Below, piece by piece: positions 52,747-62,277 of a stretch of DNA of 64,000 nucleotides. The stretch lies in contig NZ_CP025794.1 of NCBI RefSeq assembly GCF_002906655.1, forward strand, positions 1,612,001 through 1,676,000, written 5' to 3'. Origin of the DNA: Vibrio hyugaensis (GTDB taxonomy: Bacteria > Pseudomonadota > Gammaproteobacteria > Enterobacterales > Vibrionaceae). How positions within the stretch are numbered: the first letter of the stretch is position 1; every line of letters starts with the position of its first letter. The translations under genes and the position numbers were made by a program. The notes under the pieces are model-generated. The model was not told the DNA's origin. It worked only from the letters and a program-made list of their open reading frames with translations, and did no database searches.

Positions 52747-52774
52747 AACAGCCCCAGTAAATACTGGGGCTGTT
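52747..52774 (-). other. Perfect intercistronic hairpin between ileS and lspA
   Basis: A perfect 13-bp inverted repeat, AACAGCCCCAGTA / TACTGGGGCTGTT, around a 2-base loop. On the minus strand it is followed by TGTAGG, not a T run, so it should act as an RNA processing or stability element or a leaky terminator. On the plus strand it would end in AATTTT. Confidence 0.6.
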
Positions 52775-52806
52775 AATTTTAAAAAAAGTTCAGTCGTTCT
52801 AGGCAA

Positions 52807-55635
52807 TTACGCGAATTTACGTACTTCACCTTCGCCGTCTACGTTAGACACACAACGACCACAGATCTTCTCGTGACCTTCGATTGTGCCTACGTCTGGC
52901 GTGTGGTGCCAACAACGGTCACACTTCTCGCCTTCAGCTGCTGCTACTTCAACAAACAAGCCTTCGATATCTGTCGCTTGTGCTGCATCAGTCTTCTCAC
53001 TTAGTGGCTTAACTTTCGCAGCAGATGTTAGTAGAACAAAGCGCAGTTCATCTTCAAGTTTGTTGATCTTAGCCGCTAGTGCGTCATCAGCAAATAGAGT
53101 CACTTCAGCTTGTAGTGCACCACCAATGGTTTTCTCTTTACGCGCATCTTCTAGAAGTTTGTTTACTGCACCACGAACCGCTTGGAGCTCAGTCCAGAAT
53201 TCGTTGTTCAGCTCTTCACCTTCAGCAAGACCGAATAGACCGTCGAACCACTCACCAGTGAATACGAATTTGTCGCGTTGACCTGGCATTTCGTTCCAGA
53301 TTTCATCTGCAGTGAACGACATGATTGGCGCCATCCAACGAACTAGCGCTTCTACGATGTAGTAAAGTGCTGTCTGACAGCTACGTTGAGCGTTGCCGCC
53401 ACGTTTTGCTGTGTACTGACGGTCTTTAATAACGTCTAGGTAGAAAGAGCCCATTTCGATTGAACAGAATTGCATTAGACGTTGAGTCACACCGTGTGTG
53501 TTGTACTCTTCGTATGCTTTAACAATCTCTTCTTGTGCAGCTAGTGCACGACCAACCGCCCAGCGATCTAGCGCAACCATTTCTTCAACAGGAACGATGT
53601 CTGTTTCAGGATTGAAGCCGCTTAGGTTAGCAAGGAAGAAACGCGCTGTGTTACGGATACGACGGTAAGCATCTGCGCTGCGTTTTAGGATTTCATCAGA
53701 AACCGCAACTTCACCAGTGTAGTCTGTTGAAGCAACCCATAGACGAAGAATGTCAGCACCTAGCTTGTTGGTTACATCTTTTGGCGCAACCACGTTACCG
53801 ATAGATTTAGACATCTTACGACCGTGACCATCAACCACGAAACCGTGTGTCAGTACTTGTTTGTAAGGCGCTTCGTCTTTCATCGCGATAGATGAAATTA
53901 GAGAAGACTGGAACCAACCGCGGTGTTGGTCAGAACCTTCTAGGTATAGGTCTGCACTGTTGCCGTTGTACTCTTCACGAGCATCAACAACAGAGAAGTG
54001 AGTCACACCTGAATCGAACCATACGTCTAGTGTATCTAGTACTTTTTCGTATTGGTCAGCGTCAGCACCTAGTAGTTCAGCTGCATCTACATCCCACCAT
54101 GCTTGAATGCCTTTCTCTTCAACCAGCTTAGCGACTTTCTCGATCAGCTCTAGCGTGTTTGGATGAAGTTCTGCTGTTTCTTTATGAACAAACAGAGCAA
54201 TTGGCACACCCCAAGTACGCTGACGAGAGATACACCACTCAGGGCGACCTTCGATCATACCTTCGATGCGGCTTTGACCCCACTCAGGCATCCACTCTAC
54301 GTTCTTGATAGACTCTAGTGCTTTAGCACGTAGGCCAGCTTGGTCCATAGAAACGAACCATTGAGGCGTAGCACGGAAGATGATTGGAGTTTTATGGCGC
54401 CAACAGTGTGGGTAGCTGTGTTCGTAAGCGTGGTGGTGTAGTAGTGCACCTTTTTCTTTCAGTACTTCTACTACTGCATCGTTCGCTTTAAATACGTGCT
54501 GACCAGCAAATAGCTCTGTATCTGGTAGGTAAACACCGTTTGAACCAACTGGGTTTGCTACTTCTAGGTTGTACTTGTTACCAACCGCGAAGTCTTCTTG
54601 ACCGTGACCAGGTGCAGTGTGAACAACACCAGTACCTGAATCAGTCGTAACGTGATCACCAAGGATCGCTGGTACAGTGAAATCGTAGAATGGGTGTTGG
54701 AATTGAGAAAGCTCTAGATCCGCACCTTTAGCAAAGCCAAGGTTGTGGAAGTGCTCGATACCTGCACGATCCATTACGTCTTTCGCTAGCTCAGCAGCAA
54801 CGATGATACGCTCAGCGTTATCGCCTTCTGTTTGGATAAGCACGTACTCTAGATCATCACGTAGACATACTGCGCGGTTTGCTGGCAGTGTCCAAGGTGT
54901 TGTTGTCCAGATAACGATAGATACGTCACCGTGACCTTCATGACCTTCTGTCAGTTCAAACTTAGACAATAGTGCCGCTTCGTCAGCCGCTTTAAAACGA
55001 ACGTCGATAGATGGCGATACTTTATCTTTGTACTCAACTTCAGCTTCAGCCAGTGCTGAGCCACAGTCTGTACACCAGTGAACTGGTTTAAAACCTTTCA
55101 GTAGGTGACCTTTGCTTGCGATCTTACCCAGTGCACGGATGATGTTCGCTTCAGTTGCGAAATCCATAGTGCGGTATGGCTTGTCCCACTCACCCATGAT
55201 GCCAAGACGCTTGAAGCTCTCTTTTTGACCTTCAACCTGACCTGCAGCGTACTCACGACATTTCTCGCGGAACTCAGCTGCTGTCACTTTTTGACCTGGT
55301 TTGCCGACTTTCTTCTCTACCATCAATTCGATTGGTAGACCGTGGCAGTCCCAGCCTGGGATGTAAGGTGCGTCAAAACCTGAAAGTGTTTTGGATTTAA
55401 TAATAATGTCTTTAAGAATCTTGTTTAGTGCGTGACCAATGTGAATGTCACCGTTCGCGTAAGGAGGGCCATCGTGCAATACGAATGACTTTTTGCCTTT
55501 CTTCGCTTTACGGATTTCACCGTAAAGATCTTCTTTGTACCAACGCTTAAGCATTTCTGGCTCACGATTGGCCAGGTTGCCGCGCATTGGAAACCCTGTT
55601 TCAGGTAAGTTCAGGGTATCTTTATACTCACTCAT
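52807..55635 (-). CDS. ileS: IleS, isoleucyl-tRNA synthetase
   Basis: This class I synthetase charges tRNA-Ile. The 942-residue protein has HIGH at 65-68, the editing domain inserted in the Rossmann fold (about 200-390), KMSKS in [10 protein letters not shown] (about 603), an anticodon-binding helical domain, and a C-terminal zinc site made by C905, C908, C925 and C928. It is the eubacterial IleS1 type, expected to be mupirocin-sensitive. It lies in ribF-ileS-lspA. Confidence 0.98.
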   Translation of the reverse strand: MSEYKDTLNLPETGFPMRGNLANREPEMLKRWYKEDLYGEIRKAKKGKKSFVLHDGPPYANGDIHIGHALNKILKDIIIKSKTLSGFDAPYIPGWDCHGLPIELMVEKKVGKPGQKVTAAEFREKCREYAAGQVEGQKESFKRLGIMGEWDKPYRTMDFATEANIIRALGKIASKGHLLKGFKPVHWCTDCGSALAEAEVEYKDKVSPSIDVRFKAADEAALLSKFELTEGHEGHGDVSIVIWTTTPWTLPANRAVCLRDDLEYVLIQTEGDNAERIIVAAELAKDVMDRAGIEHFHNLGFAKGADLELSQFQHPFYDFTVPAILGDHVTTDSGTGVVHTAPGHGQEDFAVGNKYNLEVANPVGSNGVYLPDTELFAGQHVFKANDAVVEVLKEKGALLHHHAYEHSYPHCWRHKTPIIFRATPQWFVSMDQAGLRAKALESIKNVEWMPEWGQSRIEGMIEGRPEWCISRQRTWGVPIALFVHKETAELHPNTLELIEKVAKLVEEKGIQAWWDVDAAELLGADADQYEKVLDTLDVWFDSGVTHFSVVDAREEYNGNSADLYLEGSDQHRGWFQSSLISSIAMKDEAPYKQVLTHGFVVDGHGRKMSKSIGNVVAPKDVTNKLGADILRLWVASTDYTGEVAVSDEILKRSADAYRRIRNTARFFLANLSGFNPETDIVPVEEMVALDRWAVGRALAAQEEIVKAYEEYNTHGVTQRLMQFCSIEMGSFYLDVIKDRQYTAKRGGNAQRSCQTALYYIVEALVRWMAPIMSFTADEIWNEMPGQRDKFVFTGEWFDGLFGLAEGEELNNEFWTELQAVRGAVNKLLEDARKEKTIGGALQAEVTLFADDALAAKINKLEDELRFVLLTSAAKVKPLSEKTDAAQATDIEGLFVEVAAAEGEKCDRCWHHTPDVGTIEGHEKICGRCVSNVDGEGEVRKFA

Positions 55636-55699
55636 CGATTCTTAATTCCGTTATATTGGGCGAAAATTAGACATTATGTTGAACGGTGGAATAAACCGC

Positions 55700-56635
55700 T
55701 CAACGCTTAAGCTGACGCAGCCACACCCTTGCTGCTTCAGCATCCAATACGATTTGTTGTTTAAGTGCTTCAAACGACTCAAACTTTTGCTCATCTCTAA
55801 GTTTATGCAAAAGTTTCACTTCTAGCTGTTTACCATATAAATCAGCATGAAAGTCGAATAAGTGTACTTCTAACTGTTGGCGAACACCATTAACCGTCGG
55901 TCGTTGACCAATGTTAGCGACACCACCAATCGGCTTATCTCCTAAGCCAAGCGCTTGAACAACATAGACTCCGGAAACCGGAGAAACACAGCGCTTCAAA
56001 GGAATATTTGCCGTAGGGAACCCGATGGTTCTACCTAGTTTTCTTCCATGTGAAACACGACCGCTGATGCTGTAATCTCTTCCCAGCATCTCATGTGCGG
56101 ACTGCAAATCATCACGAGCCAATGCATCTCGAATTGCTGTACTGCTGACTCGTAACTGCTGTAAACAAAAGCTTTGAGTACTTACGACTTTAAAGCCGTA
56201 CTTTTCCCCCGCTTCTTGTAGCATTGCAAAGTTACCTGTTCGACCTTTGCCAAAACAGAAATCATCACCAATGACAAGAAACTTAACACCCAATCGAGTA
56301 ACCAACAAGTCACGGATAAACTCTTCCGCCGTTAGGTCGGAAAAATGACGATTGAAGTTAACGCAAAGTAAGCGATCAATATCCAGCTTACTCAGCTGGA
56401 CAAATTTGTCTCGCAGTCGCGTTAACCTTGCTGGGGCCTTATCTCGAGCGAACAGCTCCATAGGCTGAGGTTCAAAGGTCATCACAACCGAAGGTAACAA
56501 AAGTTTCTTCGCTTGTTCAGACACTTGTTGCAATACTTGTTGATGGCCTCTATGTACGCCATCGAAATTGCCAATAGTCAGCACGCAGCCTTGATGGCGC
56601 GACTTGATATTGTGAATGCCTCTAATCAGTTCCAT
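55700..56635 (-). CDS. ribF: RibF, bifunctional riboflavin kinase / FAD synthetase
   Basis: RibF makes FMN from riboflavin and then FAD. The start is placed at the ATG at 56635 (MELIRGIHNI), which aligns with enteric RibF; an upstream ATG (56671) adds 12 residues of no similarity. In 311 residues are the nucleotidyltransferase part with TIGNFDGVHRGHQ (about 22-34) and GDDFCFGKGR, and the kinase part with GRTIGFPTANI and GVANIG. It is followed by ileS and preceded by murJ, 70 bases away. Confidence 0.95.
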   Translation of the reverse strand: MELIRGIHNIKSRHQGCVLTIGNFDGVHRGHQQVLQQVSEQAKKLLLPSVVMTFEPQPMELFARDKAPARLTRLRDKFVQLSKLDIDRLLCVNFNRHFSDLTAEEFIRDLLVTRLGVKFLVIGDDFCFGKGRTGNFAMLQEAGEKYGFKVVSTQSFCLQQLRVSSTAIRDALARDDLQSAHEMLGRDYSISGRVSHGRKLGRTIGFPTANIPLKRCVSPVSGVYVVQALGLGDKPIGGVANIGQRPTVNGVRQQLEVHLFDFHADLYGKQLEVKLLHKLRDEQKFESFEALKQQIVLDAEAARVWLRQLKR

Positions 56636-56705
56636 TGGATACTGCTTTATGCCTCTGTTTTTACTTTGCACTGTGTGAAACTGACGGATTATATACCAAT
56701 CAACC

Positions 56706-58268
56706 TTATTCTGTCCCAGCTTTTAGGTCTTTTAAACGAACACCGAGTAAAAACACCACAGCAAGGTAAACCACGGCACCTAAACCAATCAACATCGCTA
56801 GCACACCACTACGGTGAGCAAAGCTCCAATCCAACCACACCGACATGTCTTCGAGCTGCCATAGAATTGCCGCAACCATTGCGCCACCCGCCACCATCAA
56901 ACGAACAATAAAAAAGACCGTTCGCTTGGTGACTTGGTACACCCCAGCAATATGTAAACCACGATACAACAATGCCATGTTTACAAACGCAGAGAGTGCA
57001 GTGGCAATCGCAAGGCCAACATAACCGTAGAAATAAGCAAAAATTGCATTGAAAACCATATTGGTCACCATAGCAATAATGCCGTATTTCACAGGCGTTT
57101 TGGTGTCTTGACGCGAGTAGTAGCCCGGAGCGAGCACTTTAATTAACATAAAGTTAAGCAAGCCCGAGGCGTATGCTAATAAAGAGAGAGAAGCTTGATG
57201 TACATCTTGCGGGGAAAACTCTCCACGCATAAACAACACCATCAACATAGGCTTCGCTAATGCCATCAACCCAAGCATGGCAGGAATACCCAGTAAGGTC
57301 ACCATGCGCACGCCCCAATCCATGGTATGAGCAAAACCTTCACTGTGAGCATCTACGTGTTTACGTGACAATGCAGGAAGAATCACCGTCGCAATCGCGA
57401 TACCAAACAAACCTAACGGGAATTCAAGTAAGCGATCTGAATAGTACAACCAACTGATCGAACCGGTTTGCAGAAAACTGGCAATAAAAGTATCAAACAA
57501 TAAGTTGATTTGGCTTACCGACACACCAAATAAGGCAGGAATCATCAAGGTACGAATTTTCACTACCCCCGGATCGCGCCAGCCCCATTTAGGCTTAACC
57601 ATTACTCCCGCTTTAATAAGGAAGGGAATCTGGAATAGAAACTGAACAAGGCCACCTAGCAATACGCCAATCGCAAGACCGATTTCTGGTTGCGACATCT
57701 GAGGCGAAATAAACCACGCCGCCAAAATGATCATCACATTGAGGAAGACAGGCGTAAAAGAAGAGACGGCAAACTTACCTAAGGTATTAAGGATCGCACC
57801 AGAAAGCGCAACAAAAGTAATGAACCATAAATAAGGAAAGGTAATCTTGAGCATGACACTGGCAAGTTCAAACTTCTCAGCGGCCGGGCCGCCATGCATC
57901 CAGTCTAGGAACCAACCAAAACCAAACAGCGCCGTCACTACACCAGAGCCCAAAACCCCGAGAATGGTAACAATAGAGACAATCACGCCCAGCGTACCAG
58001 CCGCACGAGCAATCAACTCACGAGTTTTATCCATATCCCCTTGAGCGTGACTTTCGGTTAGTACTGGCACAAAGGCCTGAGAAAATGCGCCTTCGGCGAA
58101 CAAACGGCGTAAGAAATTAGGAATTTTATTGGCAAAGAAGAAGACGTCGGCACTCGCGCCTGCCCCCATCAAGTTTGCTACTACCACATCACGAACTAAA
58201 CCTAGGACGCGCGAAATTAATGTCATGGCACTGACGATCATGCCAGACTTGAGCAGTCGTTTACTCAC
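56706..58268 (-). CDS. murJ: MurJ, lipid II flippase
   Basis: MurJ (MviN) moves lipid II across the inner membrane for peptidoglycan synthesis. The 520 residues form about 14 membrane segments. Family landmarks are LISRVLGLVRD (about 18-28), FFFANKIPNFLRRLFAEGAFSQAFVP (about 43-68) and LLFDTFIASFLQTGSISWLYYSDRLLEFPLGLFG (about 263). Functionally important Arg residues in these segments are present. It is divergent from rpsT and upstream of ribF. Confidence 0.96.
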   Translation of the reverse strand: MSKRLLKSGMIVSAMTLISRVLGLVRDVVVANLMGAGASADVFFFANKIPNFLRRLFAEGAFSQAFVPVLTESHAQGDMDKTRELIARAAGTLGVIVSIVTILGVLGSGVVTALFGFGWFLDWMHGGPAAEKFELASVMLKITFPYLWFITFVALSGAILNTLGKFAVSSFTPVFLNVMIILAAWFISPQMSQPEIGLAIGVLLGGLVQFLFQIPFLIKAGVMVKPKWGWRDPGVVKIRTLMIPALFGVSVSQINLLFDTFIASFLQTGSISWLYYSDRLLEFPLGLFGIAIATVILPALSRKHVDAHSEGFAHTMDWGVRMVTLLGIPAMLGLMALAKPMLMVLFMRGEFSPQDVHQASLSLLAYASGLLNFMLIKVLAPGYYSRQDTKTPVKYGIIAMVTNMVFNAIFAYFYGYVGLAIATALSAFVNMALLYRGLHIAGVYQVTKRTVFFIVRLMVAGGAMVAAILWQLEDMSVWLDWSFAHRSGVLAMLIGLGAVVYLAVVFLLGVRLKDLKAGTE

Positions 58269-58486
58269 TGTAACCTCGGAATATCACCAAAAGATAGCCA
58301 ACCCTATTCCTCTAAGCCTTTGAAAGCTACAAATGGGCGTTAAAAATATATCCGTTTATTGTCAGATCTAGGCGGATAATTATTAGCAATGGTCTAAAAA
58401 TGCTGTTAGAATCCCCGCCATCTTAACCGCGATAACCTTTCTTACCAAAATTTGTTTTGGCTTCGATTGGTTTTTGCACAAATCAT

Positions 58487-58515
58487 TTGACATTTAGGCG
58501 CAAATGAGGGATAGT
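58487..58515 (+). promoter_or_regulatory. Promoter of rpsT
   Basis: Perfect -35 TTGACA (58487-58492), exactly 17-base spacer, -10 GATAGT (58510-58515) and a GC-rich discriminator CCTCGCCC. That discriminator is the kind linked to stringent control of ribosomal promoters. The start would be near 58522, leaving a leader of about 40 bases. Confidence 0.8.
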
Positions 58516-58562
58516 CCTCGCCCTTAAATTGTCACAGAAATAAGTTTTTGGGAGTTAGACCC

Positions 58563-58823
58563 TTGGCAAATAGTAAATCTGCTAAGAAGCGCGCTATCCA
58601 AGCTGAGAAACGTCGTCAGCACAATGCTAGCCGTCGCTCAATGATGCGTACTTACATGAAGAAAACTGTTGCTGCTATCGAAGCAGGCGACAAAGAAGCT
58701 GCAACTGCTGCATTCGCTGCAGTTACACCTATCCTAGACCGTATGGCGACTAAAGGCCTTGTTCATAAGAACAAAGCAGCACGTCATAAGTCTCGTTTCG
58801 CTGCACAAATCAAAGCTCTTTAA
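58563..58823 (+). CDS. rpsT: Ribosomal protein S20 (TTG start)
   Basis: S20 binds 16S rRNA in the body of the small subunit. The start is the TTG at 58563 (protein [18 protein letters not shown], 86 residues), with GGGAG 8 bases upstream; a TTG five codons earlier lies inside the leader and in the ribosome site. E. coli rpsT also starts with a rare codon (UUG) and depends on it for autoregulation. [15 protein letters not shown] near the end is conserved. Confidence 0.96.
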   Translation: MANSKSAKKRAIQAEKRRQHNASRRSMMRTYMKKTVAAIEAGDKEAATAAFAAVTPILDRMATKGLVHKNKAARHKSRFAAQIKAL

Positions 58824-58847
58824 TAGAAACTTGATTTTACAGTGAAG

Positions 58848-58875
58848 AAAAAACCGGCTACTGCCGGTTTTTTTA
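58848..58875 (+). terminator. Terminator of rpsT
   Basis: CCGGC-TACT-GCCGG (58854-58867) extended by A:T pairs and followed by a T run to 58874. Confidence 0.9.
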
Positions 58876-58913
58876 TATCTAAATTCCGTGTAACTCGTCG
58901 AATTTTAGACAAT

Positions 58914-58938
58914 AAAAAAGCTGGCGATGCCAGCTTTT
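58914..58938 (-). terminator. Terminator of hlyU
   Basis: Minus strand AAAAGCTGGC-ATC-GCCAGCTTTT (58938-58916) with two more T, downstream of hlyU. Confidence 0.85.
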
Positions 58939-58956
58939 CTCATATGTGACCTGTCA

Positions 58957-59259
58957 TCACATGGCCTCTGCACAATAAAGGCCATGAAGCGTTTGAATTA
59001 ATTCCTTCACTTCATCACTCTTTAGCGTGTAGTATACCGTTTGTGCTTCTTTTCTCGTAGCCACCAGTTCGTCGCGACGAAGCCAAGCTAAATGTTGAGA
59101 CAGTGCCGATTGGCTCAACTCTAGTTTTGCGCAAAGTTCCCCGACCGATAGTTCTTGATTATGCAGCATGCAAAGGATTTGTAGGCGTCTCTCGTTTGCC
59201 ATTGCTTTAAGCAACACGACAGCTTTGGCGGAGTTTTTCTCCATTTCTTGTAGATTCAT
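58957..59259 (-). CDS. hlyU: HlyU, ArsR-family virulence regulator
   Basis: HlyU is a winged-helix dimer that raises haemolysin and RTX toxin expression in vibrios by displacing H-NS. The 100 residues begin MNLQEMEKNSAKAV and carry the ArsR DNA-binding motif ELCAKLELSQSALSQHLAWLRR (about 41-62). C30 lies in the ILCML segment and C96 in LYCAEAM; oxidation of such cysteines is known to modulate HlyU. It lacks the metal site of classical ArsR proteins. It is followed by its own terminator. Confidence 0.95.
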   Translation of the reverse strand: MNLQEMEKNSAKAVVLLKAMANERRLQILCMLHNQELSVGELCAKLELSQSALSQHLAWLRRDELVATRKEAQTVYYTLKSDEVKELIQTLHGLYCAEAM

Positions 59260-59385
59260 GTGCTGGACCTCTAGCTACAACTTACTTTCCCCAACCCTGG
59301 CCAGTTTGTTGTGTTACAAAGATTTTATAATTTAGAGTTATAGTTTTGTCGATAGTAATCTATTTATTTGCGCAACGAAACGTGT

Positions 59386-60282
59386 TCATTCAAACATTTG
59401 GCTAAAATCTGCATCACAAACGTTCTTAACTGCTGGATGTTGTATCATTCGTTCAGCAAAAATAACGTAATACTCTTCTTTAAGGTCGTCTACGTGACCG
59501 ATCAGTTGTAAATTGCGGTCATCTTCAATCTCCGACATATAAACGGTCGGAGCTAAAAAAATCACATCATCACGATAACGAGCAAATGCCTTCATTAAGG
59601 CAACATCATCAAACTCGCCCAGCACATCTGGCTGTAATCCTTGTCTATCAAACCACTGCAATACTTTACGTCCCATTGCCGTTCTACTGGCTGGGATAAG
59701 TAATTTTTTATTCTCTAAAACTTCAGGAAATTTCACATCTGGTATTTCAGACGAAGCAAAAAAGCTCATGCTACTCTCACCTAACTTCTTGCTGTAAAGG
59801 CCCGGACTTTGTGTTGAGTCCACCGGACAATCAGAAAGGATCATATCAAGTTTATGCTGAGATAAACGCTCCAAAAGCAGTTCGTGAGTCGATTCATAGC
59901 AGCGCAAGTGAATGCTGTTATCTTCAGGAACCGTCGTCATTAATACTTTGCTGACGAGTCGCTTAGATAGTGCATCGGCAACGCCGACTTCGAAAAGAAT
60001 ATTAGAGTGCTGGCTGTAGTTAACGATATCGAGCATTTCGTAGCTCAAACCAAACATACGGTCAGCGTACTTAAACACCAACTGTCCTAGTTCTGTTGGT
60101 TCTACCGTGCGCCCATTGCGCTTGGTCAACTTCCCCTTCATGCGGTCTTCAAGTGCTTTGATCTGCCCAGTTACGGTTTGTGGTGTTAGAAATAAAGCAT
60201 CAGCAGCTTTAGTTACAGAACCTTGTTTGCACACCATCCAGAAGTAATAAAGGTGGTTGTAATTTAGATGTGACATCGTCAA
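59386..60282 (-). CDS. nhaR: NhaR, LysR-type activator of Na+/H+ antiport
   Basis: NhaR activates the NhaA Na+/H+ antiporter gene in response to Na+. The 298 residues have a LysR-type helix-turn-helix ([21 protein letters not shown], about 21-41) and a substrate-binding C-terminal domain. The opening [22 protein letters not shown] is characteristic of NhaR among LysR regulators. nhaA itself is not in the window; the divergent neighbour is the Na+-dependent phosphate transporter nptA. Confidence 0.93.
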   Translation of the reverse strand: MTMSHLNYNHLYYFWMVCKQGSVTKAADALFLTPQTVTGQIKALEDRMKGKLTKRNGRTVEPTELGQLVFKYADRMFGLSYEMLDIVNYSQHSNILFEVGVADALSKRLVSKVLMTTVPEDNSIHLRCYESTHELLLERLSQHKLDMILSDCPVDSTQSPGLYSKKLGESSMSFFASSEIPDVKFPEVLENKKLLIPASRTAMGRKVLQWFDRQGLQPDVLGEFDDVALMKAFARYRDDVIFLAPTVYMSEIEDDRNLQLIGHVDDLKEEYYVIFAERMIQHPAVKNVCDADFSQMFE

Positions 60283-60659
60283 TCCCTATAAAGAAGATGA
60301 CACTTTTTATATCAAATGTGACAAGGGCAGACAAGAAGTTCGGCAAAACCTACAATAAATAAGGAAAAGATAAGTTTTACCGAAAATAACGAATTCACAC
60401 TGTCATAAAACTTGAAGTAAAACGCACTTTTTTAATCTCATCAAGATAAGTGGCAGCGAACCCATAGCACAGAAAATTACATAAATTTCAATCAATTATA
60501 ATGCTGTGGATTTTTCTTCACAGGCAACTATTAAAAAGAATAATAAAAATTCTCCATAGAAACCGAACTGTAATATTACTGAAATATTTAATCTCTAACA
60601 TCGCCCTCAGTTTCAACAACAGACCAAATAAACGAACTGAAAGGTCCACGGAGAAAATT
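60283..60659. other. nhaR-nptA divergent intergenic region
   Basis: 377 AT-rich bases without a gene. It holds a PhoB-like box (60400-60417) and direct-repeat half sites TGACA near 60299 and 60321, 22 bases apart. The frame of nptA is open from 60501 but the part before 60660 has no coding character or start signal. Confidence 0.5.
60400..60417 (+). promoter_or_regulatory. Possible PhoB box upstream of nptA
   Basis: CTGTCAT-AAAA-CTTGAAG: the first half and spacer match the PhoB consensus perfectly, the second half keeps 3 of 7. A TTTAAT -10-like element is 13 bases downstream. It would link this second phosphate transporter to the Pho regulon, but with a 220-base leader. Confidence 0.4.
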
Positions 60660-61808
60660 ATGATGAACCAAGCTACTTCAACAGCAGCACCAATCTCGAG
60701 CACGACTCGCTGGTTACGCTGGGCTAACTTGGCATTCATGTTATATCTGCTTCTTCTAGCAGTATCTATGGTTGGTAGCGGCTTCAAATGGGCGACTGGC
60801 GATCAAGCTAAAGTACTCTTTGAATTTGCGTCTCACCCAGTCGCAGGTCTAATGATCGGTTTGGTGGCTACGGCCCTAATCCAATCTTCAAGTACCGTAA
60901 CTTCTATTATTGTAGGTTTGGTTGCAGGTGGTTTACCTGTAGAAACCGCTATTCCTATGGTAATGGGTGCTAACATCGGTACTACCGTAACGAATACTCT
61001 TGTTTCACTTGGCCACGTACGTTGTAAAGAAGAATTTAAACGTGCATTCGCAAGTGCAACAATCCACGATTTCTTTAACTTACTTGCAGTACTGATCTTC
61101 CTACCATTGGAAATGATGTTCGGCATTCTAGAAAAGATTTCACACTGGTTAGTTTCGCCTCTACTAAAAACTGGCGATATGAGCATGGGTGGTTTTGACT
61201 TCATCAAACCAATCACTAAACCTGTAGTAAGCGCGATTAAAGAGCCTCTATCTACATTTGGTGACACCATGGGTGGTGTAGCACTAATCGCTCTAGGTAT
61301 CGGTACTATCTTCGTCGCTATCACTGTTATGGGTAAGCTAATGAAGAGCCTGATGGTTGGTCGTGCTCGTGACATCCTTAAGAACGCAATCGGTCGTGGT
61401 CCTATCCACGGTATCGTATCGGGCTCTGTAGTAACGGTTCTTGTTCAGTCTTCTTCTACGACAACAAGTCTAATGGTTCCACTAGTAGGCTCAGGTGTTC
61501 TAAAAGTACGTGATATCTACCCGTTCACTCTAGGTGCTAACATCGGTACATGTATCACGGCTCTACTAGCAGCAACTGCAGTATCTGGTGAGTTCGCAGT
61601 GTTCGCACTACAGATTGCACTAGTACACTTAACGTTCAACATTCTGGCGACACTGTTCATCTTCGGTATCCCGTTCCTACGTGAGATTCCAGTGAAATGT
61701 GCAGAAGTGATTTCAGAAATGGCAATTAAGAACAAGGCAGTTGTAGCAGGTTACCTGTTAGCAGTATTCATCGTGCTACCGGGCTCTATCCTTGCTCTGA
61801 CAGCATAA
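60660..61808 (+). CDS. nptA: NptA, Na+/phosphate cotransporter
   Basis: NptA is an inner-membrane carrier of the mammalian type II Na+/Pi family. The start is the ATG at 60660 (or the next ATG, 60663), behind GGAG, giving 382 residues. The two inverted-repeat QSSS motifs essential to the family are seen, IQSSSTVTS (about 77-85) and VQSSSTTTS, each followed by a GANIGT motif. Eight or so membrane segments. It offers a Na+-driven alternative to ATP-driven Pst import, sensible for a marine organism. Confidence 0.95.
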   Translation: MMNQATSTAAPISSTTRWLRWANLAFMLYLLLLAVSMVGSGFKWATGDQAKVLFEFASHPVAGLMIGLVATALIQSSSTVTSIIVGLVAGGLPVETAIPMVMGANIGTTVTNTLVSLGHVRCKEEFKRAFASATIHDFFNLLAVLIFLPLEMMFGILEKISHWLVSPLLKTGDMSMGGFDFIKPITKPVVSAIKEPLSTFGDTMGGVALIALGIGTIFVAITVMGKLMKSLMVGRARDILKNAIGRGPIHGIVSGSVVTVLVQSSSTTTSLMVPLVGSGVLKVRDIYPFTLGANIGTCITALLAATAVSGEFAVFALQIALVHLTFNILATLFIFGIPFLREIPVKCAEVISEMAIKNKAVVAGYLLAVFIVLPGSILALTA

Positions 61809-61834
61809 TAATAAGATTACCATCGCTTATTTTA

Positions 61835-61862
61835 GGCTCCACTTCGGTGGGGCATTTTTTCG
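61835..61862 (+). terminator. Terminator of nptA
   Basis: GCTCCAC-TTCG-GTGGGGC (61836-61853, one G-T pair) with a TTCG tetraloop followed by six T. Confidence 0.88.
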
Positions 61863-61879
61863 TTTTAGAGAAGTAAAAA

Positions 61880-62204
61880 CGGGCTCGCCCTAGGAACGCT
61901 AAGCTTCGAGAGGGACAAGGGACAAGGGACAAGGCTCGATGATATCCACCTAAGACATCAAGTCCTGCCAAAATTCTTTAAGTTCAACTTCCTTTCACTA
62001 AGCTTCCAAGCCCCCACTCTCGATACCTACAGCGGAGCGCTCTCATTTCTTAATCACGCAGTAAACTGTGGTAAAAGAGATTCCCGACGACCGTTTGATT
62101 TCAGAGTGAGTGAACATCATCTTCAAGAGCGAGGCTCGAGTGGGTTGAGGATCTTTTATTCCCTCTCACATCTCGAAGCGCAGCGTTCTGTAGGGCGAAG
62201 CCCG
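61880..62204. mobile_element. 325-bp palindromic MITE-like element
   Basis: The left end (61880-61911) reads CGGGCTCGCCCTA-GG-AACGCT-AA-GCTTCGAGA. The right end (62171-62204) is its imperfect inverted copy, CGGGCTTCGCCCTACAG-AACGCT-GC-GCTTCGAG on the minus strand. Both ends are followed inward by GAGAGGGA. The interior has no coding capacity. Such terminal inverted repeats around a short non-coding core suggest a non-autonomous mobile or REP-like element of vibrios. No target duplication is evident. Confidence 0.7.
61911..61933 (+). repeat. GGGACAA tandem repeat (3 copies)
   Basis: Three consecutive copies of the 7-base unit GGGACAA at the inner edge of the palindromic element. A variable-number repeat is possible. 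Confidence 0.85.
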
Positions 62205-62232
62205 TCCCCTCCAGTCCCCACCCTTCGGACAT

Positions 62233-62258
62233 AAAAAAGCCGCCCATAAAGGCGGCTT
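62233..62258 (-). terminator. Terminator of lgt-thyA
   Basis: Minus strand AAGCCGCC-TTTATG-GGCGGCTT (62258-62237) followed by T residues. Confidence 0.9.
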
Positions 62259-62277
62259 AGAAAACTCAATATACTCG

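Noticed and set aside
60501..60659. N-terminal extension of NptA (53 residues)
   Set aside because: No ribosome site, AT-rich atypical composition, and the ATG at 60660 with GGAG gives the family length.
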